From assembly GCF_900105615.1 (NCBI RefSeq), contig NZ_LT630003.1:1798001-1862000 (forward strand): DNA of 64,000 nt. The letters are read 5' to 3'. The DNA is from Lacrimispora sphenoides JCM 1415. GTDB taxonomy: Bacteria; Bacillota; Clostridia; Lachnospirales; Lachnospiraceae. Shown piece by piece: positions 43,120 to 52,170 of this stretch (positions are counted from its first letter, which is position 1; each line of letters starts with the position of its first letter). Made by a program: the position numbers and the translations under genes. The notes beneath the pieces were generated by a model that was given only the letters and a program-made list of their open reading frames with translations, was not told the DNA's origin and ran no database searches.

Positions 43120-43707
43120 CTAACAAATTTTAATAAATAAACCGGACCTGATCAGGGCATTTCTAAGAGGCATGTAGATGAGGACGGAAACAATGGCGGA
43201 GGTGATTGCATTAATAGAAGTAGATGCAACGTTCCATGCCAGTGCCAGTTCTGCCGCCGGTTTTCCCAGGATCAGAAGCTTGTAAAAATAACCGACCAGA
43301 GGGTCAAAGATCACATTGAACAACAGTCCTCCTGCCACTGCTGTGATGGTCCAGGTCAGTATATGCTTTTTGTCAGAGGATTCATTGATCTTTCCGATTC
43401 TATGGGCCAGAAATCCGGTAATAAGGCCGATGCACAGTTTTAATAGAAAGGTCTTTGGCGCATATACCACATAAACCGGATCAAAAAGATCTCCGATGGT
43501 CATGCCGATAGCGCCGCCTAAGCCGCCGTACAGCCCGCCTAATAGAAGTGCTCCCAAAACGCAGACCGCATTCCCCAAGTGGATGGAAGTTGCATCCCCT
43601 CCCGGAAGTGTAATCTTAAATTGCAGGAATGTAAATACTACATAGGACATAGCGGCAAACAGTCCTGTCAGTGCGGTTTTATATATCCTGTTGTCTGTTT
43701 TACTCAT
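43120..43707 (-). CDS. ECF transporter substrate-capture (S) component, probably for vitamin B6
   Basis: 195 residues with about six transmembrane helices (IYKTALTGLFAAMSYVVF, AVCVLGALLLGGLYGGLGGAIG, GLLFNVIFDPLVGYFYK and others). The AxxxA-like alanine pattern in helix 1 and the GxxGDLFDP region fit ECF S components, which need shared EcfA/A'/T subunits encoded elsewhere. The kinase gene nine bases downstream acts on B6 vitamers, so the predicted substrate is pyridoxine or a relative; this rests on context only. The SD GGGAGG is strong. Confidence 0.8.
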   Translation of the reverse strand: MSKTDNRIYKTALTGLFAAMSYVVFTFLQFKITLPGGDATSIHLGNAVCVLGALLLGGLYGGLGGAIGMTIGDLFDPVYVVYAPKTFLLKLCIGLITGFLAHRIGKINESSDKKHILTWTITAVAGGLLFNVIFDPLVGYFYKLLILGKPAAELALAWNVASTSINAITSAIVSVLIYMPLRNALIRSGLFIKIC

Positions 43708-43803
43708 TGGTAATTCCTCCCTTGCTGCTCTTGTTGTTCTTTATCTTAGCACGCAAGTGGAGTGATATAAATATCCAGTTTCGATATATTAAATCATACC
43801 AGT

Positions 43804-44466
43804 TTAGTCATGAGACTGGATACAAATCAGGGTTCCGGACGCGAATTCAATCGAGCCCTCTTCACCGGTCAGCTCATTGCTGATACACAGGCTGGTTCCT
43901 AAATCAATGTCCTTTTCATAAAGAGGATATTTGAAGCCGGTCAATGTGATTTTCTTCACTTCATTGCACAGAGGGAGGAAGGAAATATATTTCCCCCATA
44001 ATGTTTCAGCCTGAAACGTCCTTCCCTCTTCAATCACTGTGATCCAGTTTTTTTCATCAACAATGGCTGCTTCCACACCCTTTTTCAGACAAGCATAAAG
44101 AAGATGAAGATTACCGATAAAATGGTCCATCCTTCCTCCTGTTGCCCCCAGCAGGACCAGCTTTGAACAGCCAAGTCCTATGGCGGTATTTATGGCAAGT
44201 TCTGTATCGGTTTCATCCTTTTCCGGTTTATGAATTTCCCAGGTGATATTATCTGAACTGTTTTTATATTCGGACAGGACCTCTTCTGCCACCGTGTCAA
44301 AATCTCCAACAATGGCATCCGGTTTTAACTGCAGCCTGGAAAGAGCTGCAAGCCCCCCGTCTACTGCGATGATTTTATCAAACTTTCTATTTTCCAAGAA
44401 TTTGCCGGCAAATCCATAATCCATGGTTCCCCCGGTAACGATCAAACCTGTAGTTTCTTCTTTCAC
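43804..44466 (-). CDS. thiN: Thiamine pyrophosphokinase
   Basis: 220-residue enzyme converting thiamine plus ATP to thiamine diphosphate. The catalytic segment AVDGGLAALSRLQLKPDAIVGDFDTV and the conserved KDETDTELAINTAI and LLGATGGRMDHFIGNLHLLY regions are present. Translation starts with GTG that overlaps the rpe stop (GTGA). It ends the priA-to-thiN cluster; in many clostridia the same rsgA-rpe-thiN order occurs. Confidence 0.95.
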   Translation of the reverse strand: MKEETTGLIVTGGTMDYGFAGKFLENRKFDKIIAVDGGLAALSRLQLKPDAIVGDFDTVAEEVLSEYKNSSDNITWEIHKPEKDETDTELAINTAIGLGCSKLVLLGATGGRMDHFIGNLHLLYACLKKGVEAAIVDEKNWITVIEEGRTFQAETLWGKYISFLPLCNEVKKITLTGFKYPLYEKDIDLGTSLCISNELTGEEGSIEFASGTLICIQSHD

Positions 44467-45125
44467 CCTTCATATTCCTCAAATATATTTAAGAATGCTT
44501 TTGTATTGTCAGCCGCATTGCCTTTAAATACAGCAGAGCCAGCCACAAATACATTAGCACCTGCCTCAATCAGTTCTCTCACATTTTCACAGGTCACGCC
44601 TCCGTCAACCTGGATATCTGTCTCTAAATTCCGCTCCCTGCAGATGCGCCTTAAGGCCTTAACCTTATCCAGGGTATACGGAATGAACTTTTGTCCGCCA
44701 AAGCCTGGGTTTACCGTCATGATTAAAACCATGTCCACTTCCGGAAGAATGAAATCCAGGACTGATAAGGAAGTTGCCGGATTAAGGGCCACTCCGGCCT
44801 TTAGGCCAGCTTCCTTGATTTGATTTATGGTACGGTCTAAATGGGTACAGGCCTCCGCATGGACACAGATGAGATCAGCTCCCGCTTCTTTGAAATCATT
44901 GATATATCTTCCTGGTTCCTCAACCATCATGTGAACATCGAATATCAGGTCCGTACAGCTCCGCAGGCTTCCGATGACCGGCATTCCAAATGAAATACTG
45001 GGCACAAATGCACCATCCATCACATCCAGATGAATGTACTGGGCTCCTGCCTCCGACACTTCAGCTACCTGCTGTCCAAGAATTTTAAAGTCTGCCGCTA
45101 ATATGGAAGGGGCAAGTTTAAGCAT
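44463..45125 (-). CDS. rpe: Ribulose-phosphate 3-epimerase
   Basis: 220-residue TIM-barrel enzyme of the pentose phosphate pathway that interconverts ribulose-5-phosphate and xylulose-5-phosphate. The opening KLAPSILAADFKILG, metal-binding YIHLDVMDGAFVPSISFG and FDVHMMVEEP, and phosphate-binding VDGGVTCENV and FVAGSAVF are all in place. It follows rsgA after one base and overlaps thiN. Confidence 0.97.
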   Translation of the reverse strand: MLKLAPSILAADFKILGQQVAEVSEAGAQYIHLDVMDGAFVPSISFGMPVIGSLRSCTDLIFDVHMMVEEPGRYINDFKEAGADLICVHAEACTHLDRTINQIKEAGLKAGVALNPATSLSVLDFILPEVDMVLIMTVNPGFGGQKFIPYTLDKVKALRRICRERNLETDIQVDGGVTCENVRELIEAGANVFVAGSAVFKGNAADNTKAFLNIFEEYEG

Positions 45126-45126
45126 A

Positions 45127-46005
45127 TTAATATCTCCTTTTCTCTTTTAGATCCTGATATAAAAGCCGGTAATTTTCATATCGGCCCCGGTTTATTTTTC
45201 CTTCTTCTACCGCATCCTTTATGCCGCAGGTTTTTTCACCGATGTGCACACAGCCCAGAAACCGGCACTCGTCTTCATAGGGTTCAAACTCCGGAAAATA
45301 ATCCTTCAGTTGACTGCACTCTAAGTCTTCTAAGTACATGGAACTAAATCCCGGCGTATCCATAAGATACGTATCCCGTCCGATGCCAAAAAGCTCCGAA
45401 TGCCTGGTGGTATGCTTTCCTCTCTGGATTTTCTCGCTGATATTTGCAGTCTCCATCTCAGCCTGTGGATAAAGGAGGTTCGTTAAGGAGGACTTTCCCA
45501 CTCCGGAAGGTCCTGCCAGAACCGTGGTTTTCCCACGCACCAGATCTCTGATTTCCTCAATTCCCTGATCGTCGTAGGTACTGGTAAAATACACAGGATA
45601 GCCAGCCGCCTCATAAATTTCTAAAAGAGCCAGCTTTTCTTCACTGCCTGACAAATCAGTTTTATTAAAACAGACTTTTACAGGAACCTCCTGAACTTCC
45701 ATCATAACCAGAAAACGATCCAGCAGATTTAAGTTGGGCTCCGGATGGGTAATGGCAAACAACACCAGTGCCTGATCCACATTGGCTACGGCCGGACGAA
45801 CCAGGACGTTTCTCCTAGGCAGGATTTGTTCGATGTTTCCTTTCAGTTCTATACTGTCCAGAACAGAAAATTCCACATCATCTCCAACCAAAGGTTTCAC
45901 GTTTTTATTGCGGAAAATACCCTTTGCTTTGCATTCATAGATGTTTTCGTCCGTGCCGTGCACATAGTAAAAGCCTGCAATTCCTTTCAAAATTTTCCCT
46001 GTCAT
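45127..46005 (-). CDS. rsgA: Small-subunit biogenesis GTPase RsgA
   Basis: 292-residue circularly permuted GTPase that checks 30S maturation. An OB fold at the N-terminus is followed by FNKTDL (G4), then VLAGPSGVGKSSLTNLLYP (G1) and DTPGFSSMYLE (G3). The C-terminal zinc motif is visible as CRFLGCVHIGEKTCGIKDAV. An AAGGA site precedes the ATG; prkC ends ten bases upstream. Confidence 0.96.
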   Translation of the reverse strand: MTGKILKGIAGFYYVHGTDENIYECKAKGIFRNKNVKPLVGDDVEFSVLDSIELKGNIEQILPRRNVLVRPAVANVDQALVLFAITHPEPNLNLLDRFLVMMEVQEVPVKVCFNKTDLSGSEEKLALLEIYEAAGYPVYFTSTYDDQGIEEIRDLVRGKTTVLAGPSGVGKSSLTNLLYPQAEMETANISEKIQRGKHTTRHSELFGIGRDTYLMDTPGFSSMYLEDLECSQLKDYFPEFEPYEDECRFLGCVHIGEKTCGIKDAVEEGKINRGRYENYRLLYQDLKEKRRY

Positions 46006-46015
46006 ATATTGTTCC

Positions 46016-48175
46016 TTACGATTGTGGTACCGGTATAAATGTGATGTAATAAGAATTAATCACATCGCCGGTCTCTACATTTACGATCTCTACGTTCCCG
46101 CCGCTAACGCCGTAAGCGCCTTCTATATTTTTAAATGATACGGGAAGCAACTGGTCGCCAGCCATGGTAACAGGTCCCATTAGCTCTCTGATTTCGTCTC
46201 TCCCATTCACCGACTGCCTCAGCTGTATCTTTAAAGTAAGCTGGGTGCTGCCGGAGCCTGGTCCGATAATGTTCTGCAGTGGATAAGACTTATCAATGGA
46301 AGCCAGATATTTGACTTTGGCCTGCTGGGCAGTTCCGCTGCTGATAACATAATTCACAGCAGTTCCCGTCTCTACCTGGCTGTCAGCGGTTAAGGACTGA
46401 CTGATGACATTGCCGCGGGGAACTGTCTCAGAAGCCGCTTCCGTAACCGTTCCCTGAACCAGTCCCACGTCAGCTAACATTTCCACGGCTACCTCCTGGG
46501 TCTGGCCGGTGATGTCCGGAACAGTGACCGGATTGACAAGAGCCGGACCGCTGCTTATAACCAGAGTCACGGTTTCTTCTTCTTTTGCCTTATCAGGGCT
46601 GTAACTGATTACATATCCTGCTGCTATGGTATCGCTGTTTTTCTGTTCCTCATTGACTTTCAGACCTTTGCCCTCCAGTGCTGCCTTGGCGGCAGCGCCA
46701 TCCATCTTCTCCAGACCAAGCGTTGTTAAATCAAAGGTTTCGTGTTCCGGTCCTTTGCTGACCACCACGTAGACAGCAGAATACTTATCAATTACCGTAC
46801 CCTCTGCCGGGTCCTGGGATACAATATCCCCTTTGTCTATGTTGTCATCAAATACGTAATCACTTACTTTCATATACAGGCCGCCGTTATCCTTTAACTT
46901 CTGCTCTGCAATATCCGTAGCCAATCCCACAACGCTGGTCATTTTTACTTTTTTGTCGCTTAAGGTTTCTTCCGTAGAAATCTCCGCAGTTGATTCGGTT
47001 TCCTTGGGAGAACCGGAACGGAACAAACCTCCTACCTTAGAGAACACAATGACCAGTACGATCACAATGAGAATGGCAACGACAACACCTGCCGCAGTCA
47101 GAAGCCTTTCGATTTTAGGATTGATGTCATCCTCTGAATCCTGTTTTCTGGCTCTGCCGTTTCCTGGCTGTCCGCCCGCATTTTTTTCCGGACGGCGTTC
47201 CGGGCGCTGCTCCTGATTTCTGTTTCCATTCCGGTTGGCAATAGGATCTGCCTGGATCTTCCGGCCGGAACGAATCTGTTCCAGCTCCGGTTTTCCGATA
47301 ATAACCGTCTGGGAATCATCCACCTGGGAATTATACTGTACAAAATCTCCGTCAGGATTGACAAGTGCCTTCCGTAAGTCGGATATGACCTCTTGCATGC
47401 TGCCATATCGGTACTCCGGTTTCTTTTCGGTACATTTTAAAATAATATTTTCAAGCCCTACCGGAATGTTCTCATTATAATAGCTTGGCGGTGTGATAGG
47501 GTCTTCCAAATGGGCCAGGGCAACAGTTACTGTATTATCGCCCTGAAACGGAACTCTGCCAGCCACCATTTCATACATGGTGATTCCCAAAGAATAAACA
47601 TCGCTTCTCACATCGCTGTAACCGCCTCTTGCCTGTTCCGGAGATATGTAATGGACAGAGCCCACTGCGGTCGCACTTAAGGTCTGAGAAGAGGCGGCCC
47701 GTGCGATTCCGAAGTCAGCCACCTTCACTTTTCCATCCCTGGCTATGATGATATTCTGAGGCTTGATATCCCGATGTATGATCCCTTGTTCATGAGCAGC
47801 TGCAATTCCCTGTGCAACGGAAATTGCTACACCGATGGCTTCTTTCACATCAAGACAGCCTTTTTTATTAATATAATTTTTTAACGTGATTCCTTCAATC
47901 AGTTCCATGACAATGTAATGGAGATCCCCTTCATCTACTACATCATAGATGTTTACGATGTTTGGATGGGAAAGGCGGGCAGCCGCCTGGGCCTCCATTT
48001 TAAACTTGCTGACAAAACCGCTGTCTGAACTGAATTCTTCTTTTAAGACTTTTATGGCTACAGGGCGGTTTAATTTATGGCACAGGGCCTTATATACATC
48101 TGACATCCCGCCGGAACCGATCTGATCCAATATTTCATATCTGTCCTGTAAAAATGTCCCCGGTCTTAAGATCAT
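46016..48175 (-). CDS. prkC: Eukaryotic-type Ser/Thr kinase with PASTA domains
   Basis: 719-residue membrane kinase. The kinase domain (about 1-275) has GSGGMSDVYKA, the catalytic loop HRDIKPQN and DFGIARAA with an activation loop rich in Ser/Thr. A basic linker leads to one transmembrane helix (about 358-380). Outside lie three PASTA repeats (from about 410, 480 and 550) that bind muropeptides or lipid II, followed by a unique C-terminal domain of about 90 residues. In Bacillus the kinase senses peptidoglycan fragments and triggers spore germination. Its ATG overlaps the prpC stop by four bases. Confidence 0.95.
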   Translation of the reverse strand: MILRPGTFLQDRYEILDQIGSGGMSDVYKALCHKLNRPVAIKVLKEEFSSDSGFVSKFKMEAQAAARLSHPNIVNIYDVVDEGDLHYIVMELIEGITLKNYINKKGCLDVKEAIGVAISVAQGIAAAHEQGIIHRDIKPQNIIIARDGKVKVADFGIARAASSQTLSATAVGSVHYISPEQARGGYSDVRSDVYSLGITMYEMVAGRVPFQGDNTVTVALAHLEDPITPPSYYNENIPVGLENIILKCTEKKPEYRYGSMQEVISDLRKALVNPDGDFVQYNSQVDDSQTVIIGKPELEQIRSGRKIQADPIANRNGNRNQEQRPERRPEKNAGGQPGNGRARKQDSEDDINPKIERLLTAAGVVVAILIVIVLVIVFSKVGGLFRSGSPKETESTAEISTEETLSDKKVKMTSVVGLATDIAEQKLKDNGGLYMKVSDYVFDDNIDKGDIVSQDPAEGTVIDKYSAVYVVVSKGPEHETFDLTTLGLEKMDGAAAKAALEGKGLKVNEEQKNSDTIAAGYVISYSPDKAKEEETVTLVISSGPALVNPVTVPDITGQTQEVAVEMLADVGLVQGTVTEAASETVPRGNVISQSLTADSQVETGTAVNYVISSGTAQQAKVKYLASIDKSYPLQNIIGPGSGSTQLTLKIQLRQSVNGRDEIRELMGPVTMAGDQLLPVSFKNIEGAYGVSGGNVEIVNVETGDVINSYYITFIPVPQS

Positions 48176-48918
48176 AAGCTTACCTCCCTGCCAATTTGCG
48201 GATCAATTAAAACAACAGCTATATTGTCTTTCCCGCCATTATCATTGGCTATTGTAATCAACTTTTCTGCCTTTTCCTGCAGTTCCAGTTCTGAGCATAT
48301 AATTTCTTCTATCTCAGCGTCCTCAACCATATTGCTGAGTCCATCGGAACACATGAGCACATAATCTCCAGGTTCCAGACTGACTTCAAAAAAATCAACC
48401 TCCAGCTTATCCTCTGTACCAACCGCTCTTGTTATAATATTCTTTTTTTCCAGATAATCCCGGCTTCCGCGTTCCAGTTTGCCTAAAGACACCAATTCTT
48501 CCACGTAGGAATGGTCCTTTGTAATCTGTTGCAGCCGATTATTATTAACCAGATACAGACGGCTGTCTCCAACATTAGCCACATACATGGTAGTATCTTC
48601 GATCACCGCCGCCACCAAGGTGGTTCCCATACCGTTTAACTCTGTACTTTTCATGGATTCCTGATAAAGCATTCCGTTGACCTTCAAGATTTCATCCCGA
48701 AGAAGCGGAACAATACCAGACGAATCCGCCTGTTTTAAGTGAGCCACCAGACTTTCGGCAATATATCTGGAGGCATAATCTCCGGCCTGATGGCCGCCCA
48801 TGCCGTCTGCAACTAAAAAAAGATTGGGCAGTGTGCCCAAAGGCTCTGCCTGGGCATAGACATAATCCTGATTGGCCGTACGGACTCTTCCGATGTCCGT
48901 CATAGCGCAAGCCTTCAT
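48172..48918 (-). CDS. prpC: PP2C-type protein phosphatase, partner of PrkC
   Basis: 248-residue Mn-dependent phosphatase. The metal-binding aspartates are seen in LFLVADGMGGHQAGDYASRY, ANVGDSRLYLV, MCSDGLSNM and NGGKDNIAVVL. It reverses phosphorylation by the kinase encoded directly downstream. The annotated ATG at 48918 has no SD at ideal spacing: GAGGAA is 14 bases away and is better placed for an ATG-AAA-CGA-TGA mini-frame whose TGA overlaps the prpC ATG, so translation may be coupled to that three-codon frame. Confidence 0.95.
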   Translation of the reverse strand: MKACAMTDIGRVRTANQDYVYAQAEPLGTLPNLFLVADGMGGHQAGDYASRYIAESLVAHLKQADSSGIVPLLRDEILKVNGMLYQESMKSTELNGMGTTLVAAVIEDTTMYVANVGDSRLYLVNNNRLQQITKDHSYVEELVSLGKLERGSRDYLEKKNIITRAVGTEDKLEVDFFEVSLEPGDYVLMCSDGLSNMVEDAEIEEIICSELELQEKAEKLITIANDNGGKDNIAVVLIDPQIGREVSL

Positions 48919-49008
48919 CGTTTCATTCTCACTTCCTCTTTATTTCTGTAAGCAACGTGCCAGATGCGGGAATGCCTGCATTCCTTTATCCGGCGAATGC
49001 TTCAAAGG

Positions 49009-50052
49009 TCAATTTGTCTCCTGATTTAAAAAGCTTTTCCTCAGCTGTCCGCAGGCACCGTTAATATCTCGTCCCATTTCTCTTCTTATAGTAACATTTA
49101 TTCCGTTTTTTTCAAGAAGATTTTTAAAGGCTTCTATTGCCTTCCGGTCTGACTGCACGTAATTGCGCTCCTTAATAGGGTTTACCGGAATCAGATTTAC
49201 ATGCCCATGCTGGCCCTTTAAAAGAGCCGACAGGGCGGATGCTTCCTTTAAATTGTCGTTGACACCGCTCACCAGGCTGTATTCAAAAGTAAGCCTTCTC
49301 CCTGTTTTATCAAAATACATTTGGCAGGCATCCAGCACATCCTTTAGAAGGAATCGATTGGCAACGGGCATCAGGGTTTTTCTCACCTCATCGTTTGGTG
49401 CATGAAGAGACAATGCCAGGGTAATCTGCAGATCCTCTTCCGCCAGTCGAAGAATTCCAGGAACGATGCCGCAGGTGGATACCGTTATGTTGCGCTGGCT
49501 GATATTCAGTCCGTTTTCATCAGTAAGAAGGCGAATGAATTGAACCAGATTATCATAATTGTCTAAAGGTTCTCCGGAACCCATGACAACCACATTGGAA
49601 ACCCGTTCACCGGTAATTCTCTGGATCCGGTATATCTGATCAAGCATTTCAGAAGGGGTTAAATTTCTTTCCAATCCGTCAAGTGTGGAAGCGCAGAACC
49701 GGCAGCCCATGCGGCAGCCTACCTGGGATGAAATGCAGACAGAATTCCCATGCTTGTATTTCATCAAAACGCTTTCAATCACATTTCCATCGGAAAGGGC
49801 AAATAAGTATTTTCTTGTTTCATCTATTTTCGAAATCTTTTCCTCAACAACTGTAAGGCAGGTGAATTCTGTCAGCTGCATAAGCTTTTCCTTCAGTGAA
49901 TTGGGCAGATTTGTCATTTCATTAAAATCAGAAGCCAGCTTCTGGTGCAACCATTCATAAAGCTGTTTTGCTCGGAAGGGCTTTTCTCCTATGGATACCA
50001 TATAGGATGTCAGGTGTTCCATATCCAGAGATTTTATATCTATTTTATCCAT
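49009..50052 (-). CDS. rlmN: Dual-specificity RNA methyltransferase RlmN
   Basis: 347-residue radical-SAM enzyme that makes m2A2503 in 23S rRNA and m2A37 in tRNA. The iron-sulphur motif is CRMGCRFCAS at about residues 113-122; the SAM region VVVMGSGEPLDNYDN and the substrate cysteine near the C-terminus (RDINGACGQLRKS) are present. The SD GAGGAAA belongs to the end of the repeat module at 50060. Confidence 0.97.
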   Translation of the reverse strand: MDKIDIKSLDMEHLTSYMVSIGEKPFRAKQLYEWLHQKLASDFNEMTNLPNSLKEKLMQLTEFTCLTVVEEKISKIDETRKYLFALSDGNVIESVLMKYKHGNSVCISSQVGCRMGCRFCASTLDGLERNLTPSEMLDQIYRIQRITGERVSNVVVMGSGEPLDNYDNLVQFIRLLTDENGLNISQRNITVSTCGIVPGILRLAEEDLQITLALSLHAPNDEVRKTLMPVANRFLLKDVLDACQMYFDKTGRRLTFEYSLVSGVNDNLKEASALSALLKGQHGHVNLIPVNPIKERNYVQSDRKAIEAFKNLLEKNGINVTIRREMGRDINGACGQLRKSFLNQETN

Positions 50053-50059
50053 TATCCAT

Positions 50060-50128
50060 TTCCTCTATTCTGCCCATGCTCTTCGGCAGGGCCCACCCCG
50101 CTTTACCGGGTGTAAAGGTATGCCTGTG
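50060..50128. repeat. Modular intergenic repeat, copy C (between rsmB and rlmN)
   Basis: One module filling the whole 78-base gap. It shares an uninterrupted 34-base identity (50087-50120) with the copy at 56039-56072. Its left end provides the rlmN SD; its right end begins directly after the rsmB stop. Confidence 0.8.
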
Positions 50129-50130
50129 CT

Positions 50131-51462
50131 CTACCTTTTTTGAAATGCCGCAATAAAAAATCCGTCACAGGGATGGATTCCCGGCAAAAGCTGTATAAAC
50201 TCCCGGTTTGCGGCGGCTGAATCCAGCCCTTCCCCAAGTTTTCCCTCCAGACTTATGCAGTCAAAAGGAAAATGCTCAAGAAACCACCGGGCATTTTCTT
50301 CATTTTCCTTTCGATTTATGGTACATGTACTGAAAATCAGGCGTCCGCCCGGTTTTACATATGCCTGGACAACCGACAGGATATTCCGCTGGAGCGCAGC
50401 CAAAGAATCCAGGGCTTCCGGCGTCATGCGGTATTTGATGTCCGGCTTTCGTCCAATGATCCCAAGCCCGGAACAAGGCAGATCGGCAATGACTATATCC
50501 GCCTTTTCCACTGAATCCGGGTCAGCCACAAGTGCATCCTGGACTTTTGTGCGGATATTTAAAAATCCGCATCGTTTCATATTTTCTTCGACCATATTTA
50601 TCTTTAAGAGGCTTAGGTCCCGGACCTCCACCATGCCCGTCCCGTCAAGCTTATCTGCTATATGAATGCTCTTTCCTCCCGGTGCGCCGCAGACGTCAAT
50701 GACGTAATCTCCCTTTTGAGGATCAGCGATTTCACCTACAAAACTGGAACTTAGATCCTGAACCTGGATATATCCCTTTTGGAATGCTTCCAGACCTTCC
50801 AGATAATCATATTTTTCAATGCAAAGCACTGCTTCTGAGATTCCGGACTCACTTACTTCTGTCCCCTGCTTTTTAAGGCTCTGAAGGATTTCTTCTTTTG
50901 AAGCCTTTGCAAAATTGCAGCGGACGGTGGTTTTTTTATTTTTTAAAAAGGATTCCATCATGGTGACTGCTGTTTCCCTGCCATAGGTTTCTTCCCACAT
51001 GGATACGATCCATGCCGGCATAGAATAACGGACAGAATCATCGGGCCAGCCCAATCCCTCTTTATTTCTGGAAATATTCCTAAGCACTCCATTGACAAAT
51101 CCCTTTAATCCTGTAAATTTCCGTTTCACGGCAAGTTTCACCGCTTCGTTGCATACGGCAGAATCGGGAACACGGTCCATATAAAGAAGCTGATAGACCG
51201 ACATGCGCAAAATAGTGCGTATTACCGGTTTCATCTTTGAAACTTTTGTACTAGAAAAGGAATCAATGATATAATCGATCTGAAGCAGGTATTCTACAGA
51301 CCCCTCTACGATTCTGGAAATGAAGGCCCGTTCCGATTTATCCAGATACTGATACTTATTCAGAGCCTGGCGCAGGATGATATGGCTGTAGCCACCCCGC
51401 TCCAGAATCTCTAACAGGATATCCAGTGAGATTTCCCTGCTGTCTGTCTCTTTAGTCATCAT
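50131..51462 (-). CDS. rsmB: 16S rRNA (cytosine-967-C5)-methyltransferase
   Basis: 443-residue Sun/Fmu family enzyme. An N-terminal NusB-like RNA-binding domain (about 1-150; FISRIVEGSVEYLLQIDYII) precedes the SAM domain with VIDVCGAPGGKSIHIADKL, IADLPCSGLGIIGRKPDI and the catalytic cysteine region IFSTCTINRKENEEN. The ATG at 51462 follows GGAGG at eight bases; the in-frame TTG at 51477 is part of the SD. It overlaps the metallopeptidase gene by 11 bases. Confidence 0.96.
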   Translation of the reverse strand: MMTKETDSREISLDILLEILERGGYSHIILRQALNKYQYLDKSERAFISRIVEGSVEYLLQIDYIIDSFSSTKVSKMKPVIRTILRMSVYQLLYMDRVPDSAVCNEAVKLAVKRKFTGLKGFVNGVLRNISRNKEGLGWPDDSVRYSMPAWIVSMWEETYGRETAVTMMESFLKNKKTTVRCNFAKASKEEILQSLKKQGTEVSESGISEAVLCIEKYDYLEGLEAFQKGYIQVQDLSSSFVGEIADPQKGDYVIDVCGAPGGKSIHIADKLDGTGMVEVRDLSLLKINMVEENMKRCGFLNIRTKVQDALVADPDSVEKADIVIADLPCSGLGIIGRKPDIKYRMTPEALDSLAALQRNILSVVQAYVKPGGRLIFSTCTINRKENEENARWFLEHFPFDCISLEGKLGEGLDSAAANREFIQLLPGIHPCDGFFIAAFQKR

Positions 51463-52168
51463 TCCTTCTTCCTCCAAACAAAATAACCAGCCTTAAAAGC
51501 TGAAGTACGGTTGCAGCAAGTGCTGCCACATAGGTAAGGGCTGCCGCACCAAGCACTTTTCTGGTATAACCTAATTCCTGGTCACCTAAAATCCCCACCT
51601 GGCCCAAAAGAGTGACCGCCCGGCTGGAGGCATTGAATTCCACAGGCAGGGTGATCAGCTGGAAAATTACCGCCAGAGAAAACAGGATCAGACCGATATT
51701 CACTAAGGGAGAACCGATTCCCCCTATAATTACCCCAAGAATAATGAGAGGCAGTGCTGCCTTGGAGCCAATATTGGCTGCCGGCACAATGGCTGCCCGG
51801 AGTTTCAGAGGAATATAACCTGTGTTGTCCTGCATCACATGTCCGCATTCGTGTGCTGCGACACCGATTGCCGCCACTGATGTGGAACCATAAACAGAGT
51901 CAGACAGGTTAACAGTTTTGGTTCTGGGATCATAATGATCCGTAAGCTGCCCGCCTACAGACCTTACCTGAACATCATAAATGCCCTGGGAATTTAAAAG
52001 GCGCTTTGCTGCTTCTGCCCCTGTCATTCCGGACATGCTTCTTACTTTTGAATATTTATTAAATGTGCTGTTCACCCTCGCAGATGCCACCATGGACAGA
52101 ACTGCTCCGATGATGACCAGGATCCAGGTCGGATCCCAATAATATCCCATCATTCCGCCATAATACAT
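51452..52168 (-). CDS. Membrane zinc metallopeptidase (YugP family)
   Basis: 238 residues with an N-terminal transmembrane segment, the zinc motif VAAHECGHVMQD (HExxH at about residues 113-117) and further hydrophobic segments in the C-terminal half. It matches the YugP/neutral zinc metallopeptidase family; the substrate is unknown. Its SD (GGGGAG) lies within the last codons of fmt. Placement between fmt and rsmB is frequent in clostridia. Confidence 0.9.
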   Translation of the reverse strand: MYYGGMMGYYWDPTWILVIIGAVLSMVASARVNSTFNKYSKVRSMSGMTGAEAAKRLLNSQGIYDVQVRSVGGQLTDHYDPRTKTVNLSDSVYGSTSVAAIGVAAHECGHVMQDNTGYIPLKLRAAIVPAANIGSKAALPLIILGVIIGGIGSPLVNIGLILFSLAVIFQLITLPVEFNASSRAVTLLGQVGILGDQELGYTRKVLGAAALTYVAALAATVLQLLRLVILFGGRRNDD

Positions 52169-52170
52169 AA

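Noticed and set aside
48925-48990. Sixth copy of the modular repeat before prpC
   Set aside because: A TTCCTCTTTATTTCTG head and a GGAATGC/GCATTCC palindrome are suggestive, but the rest does not align well with the modules; left out of the family.
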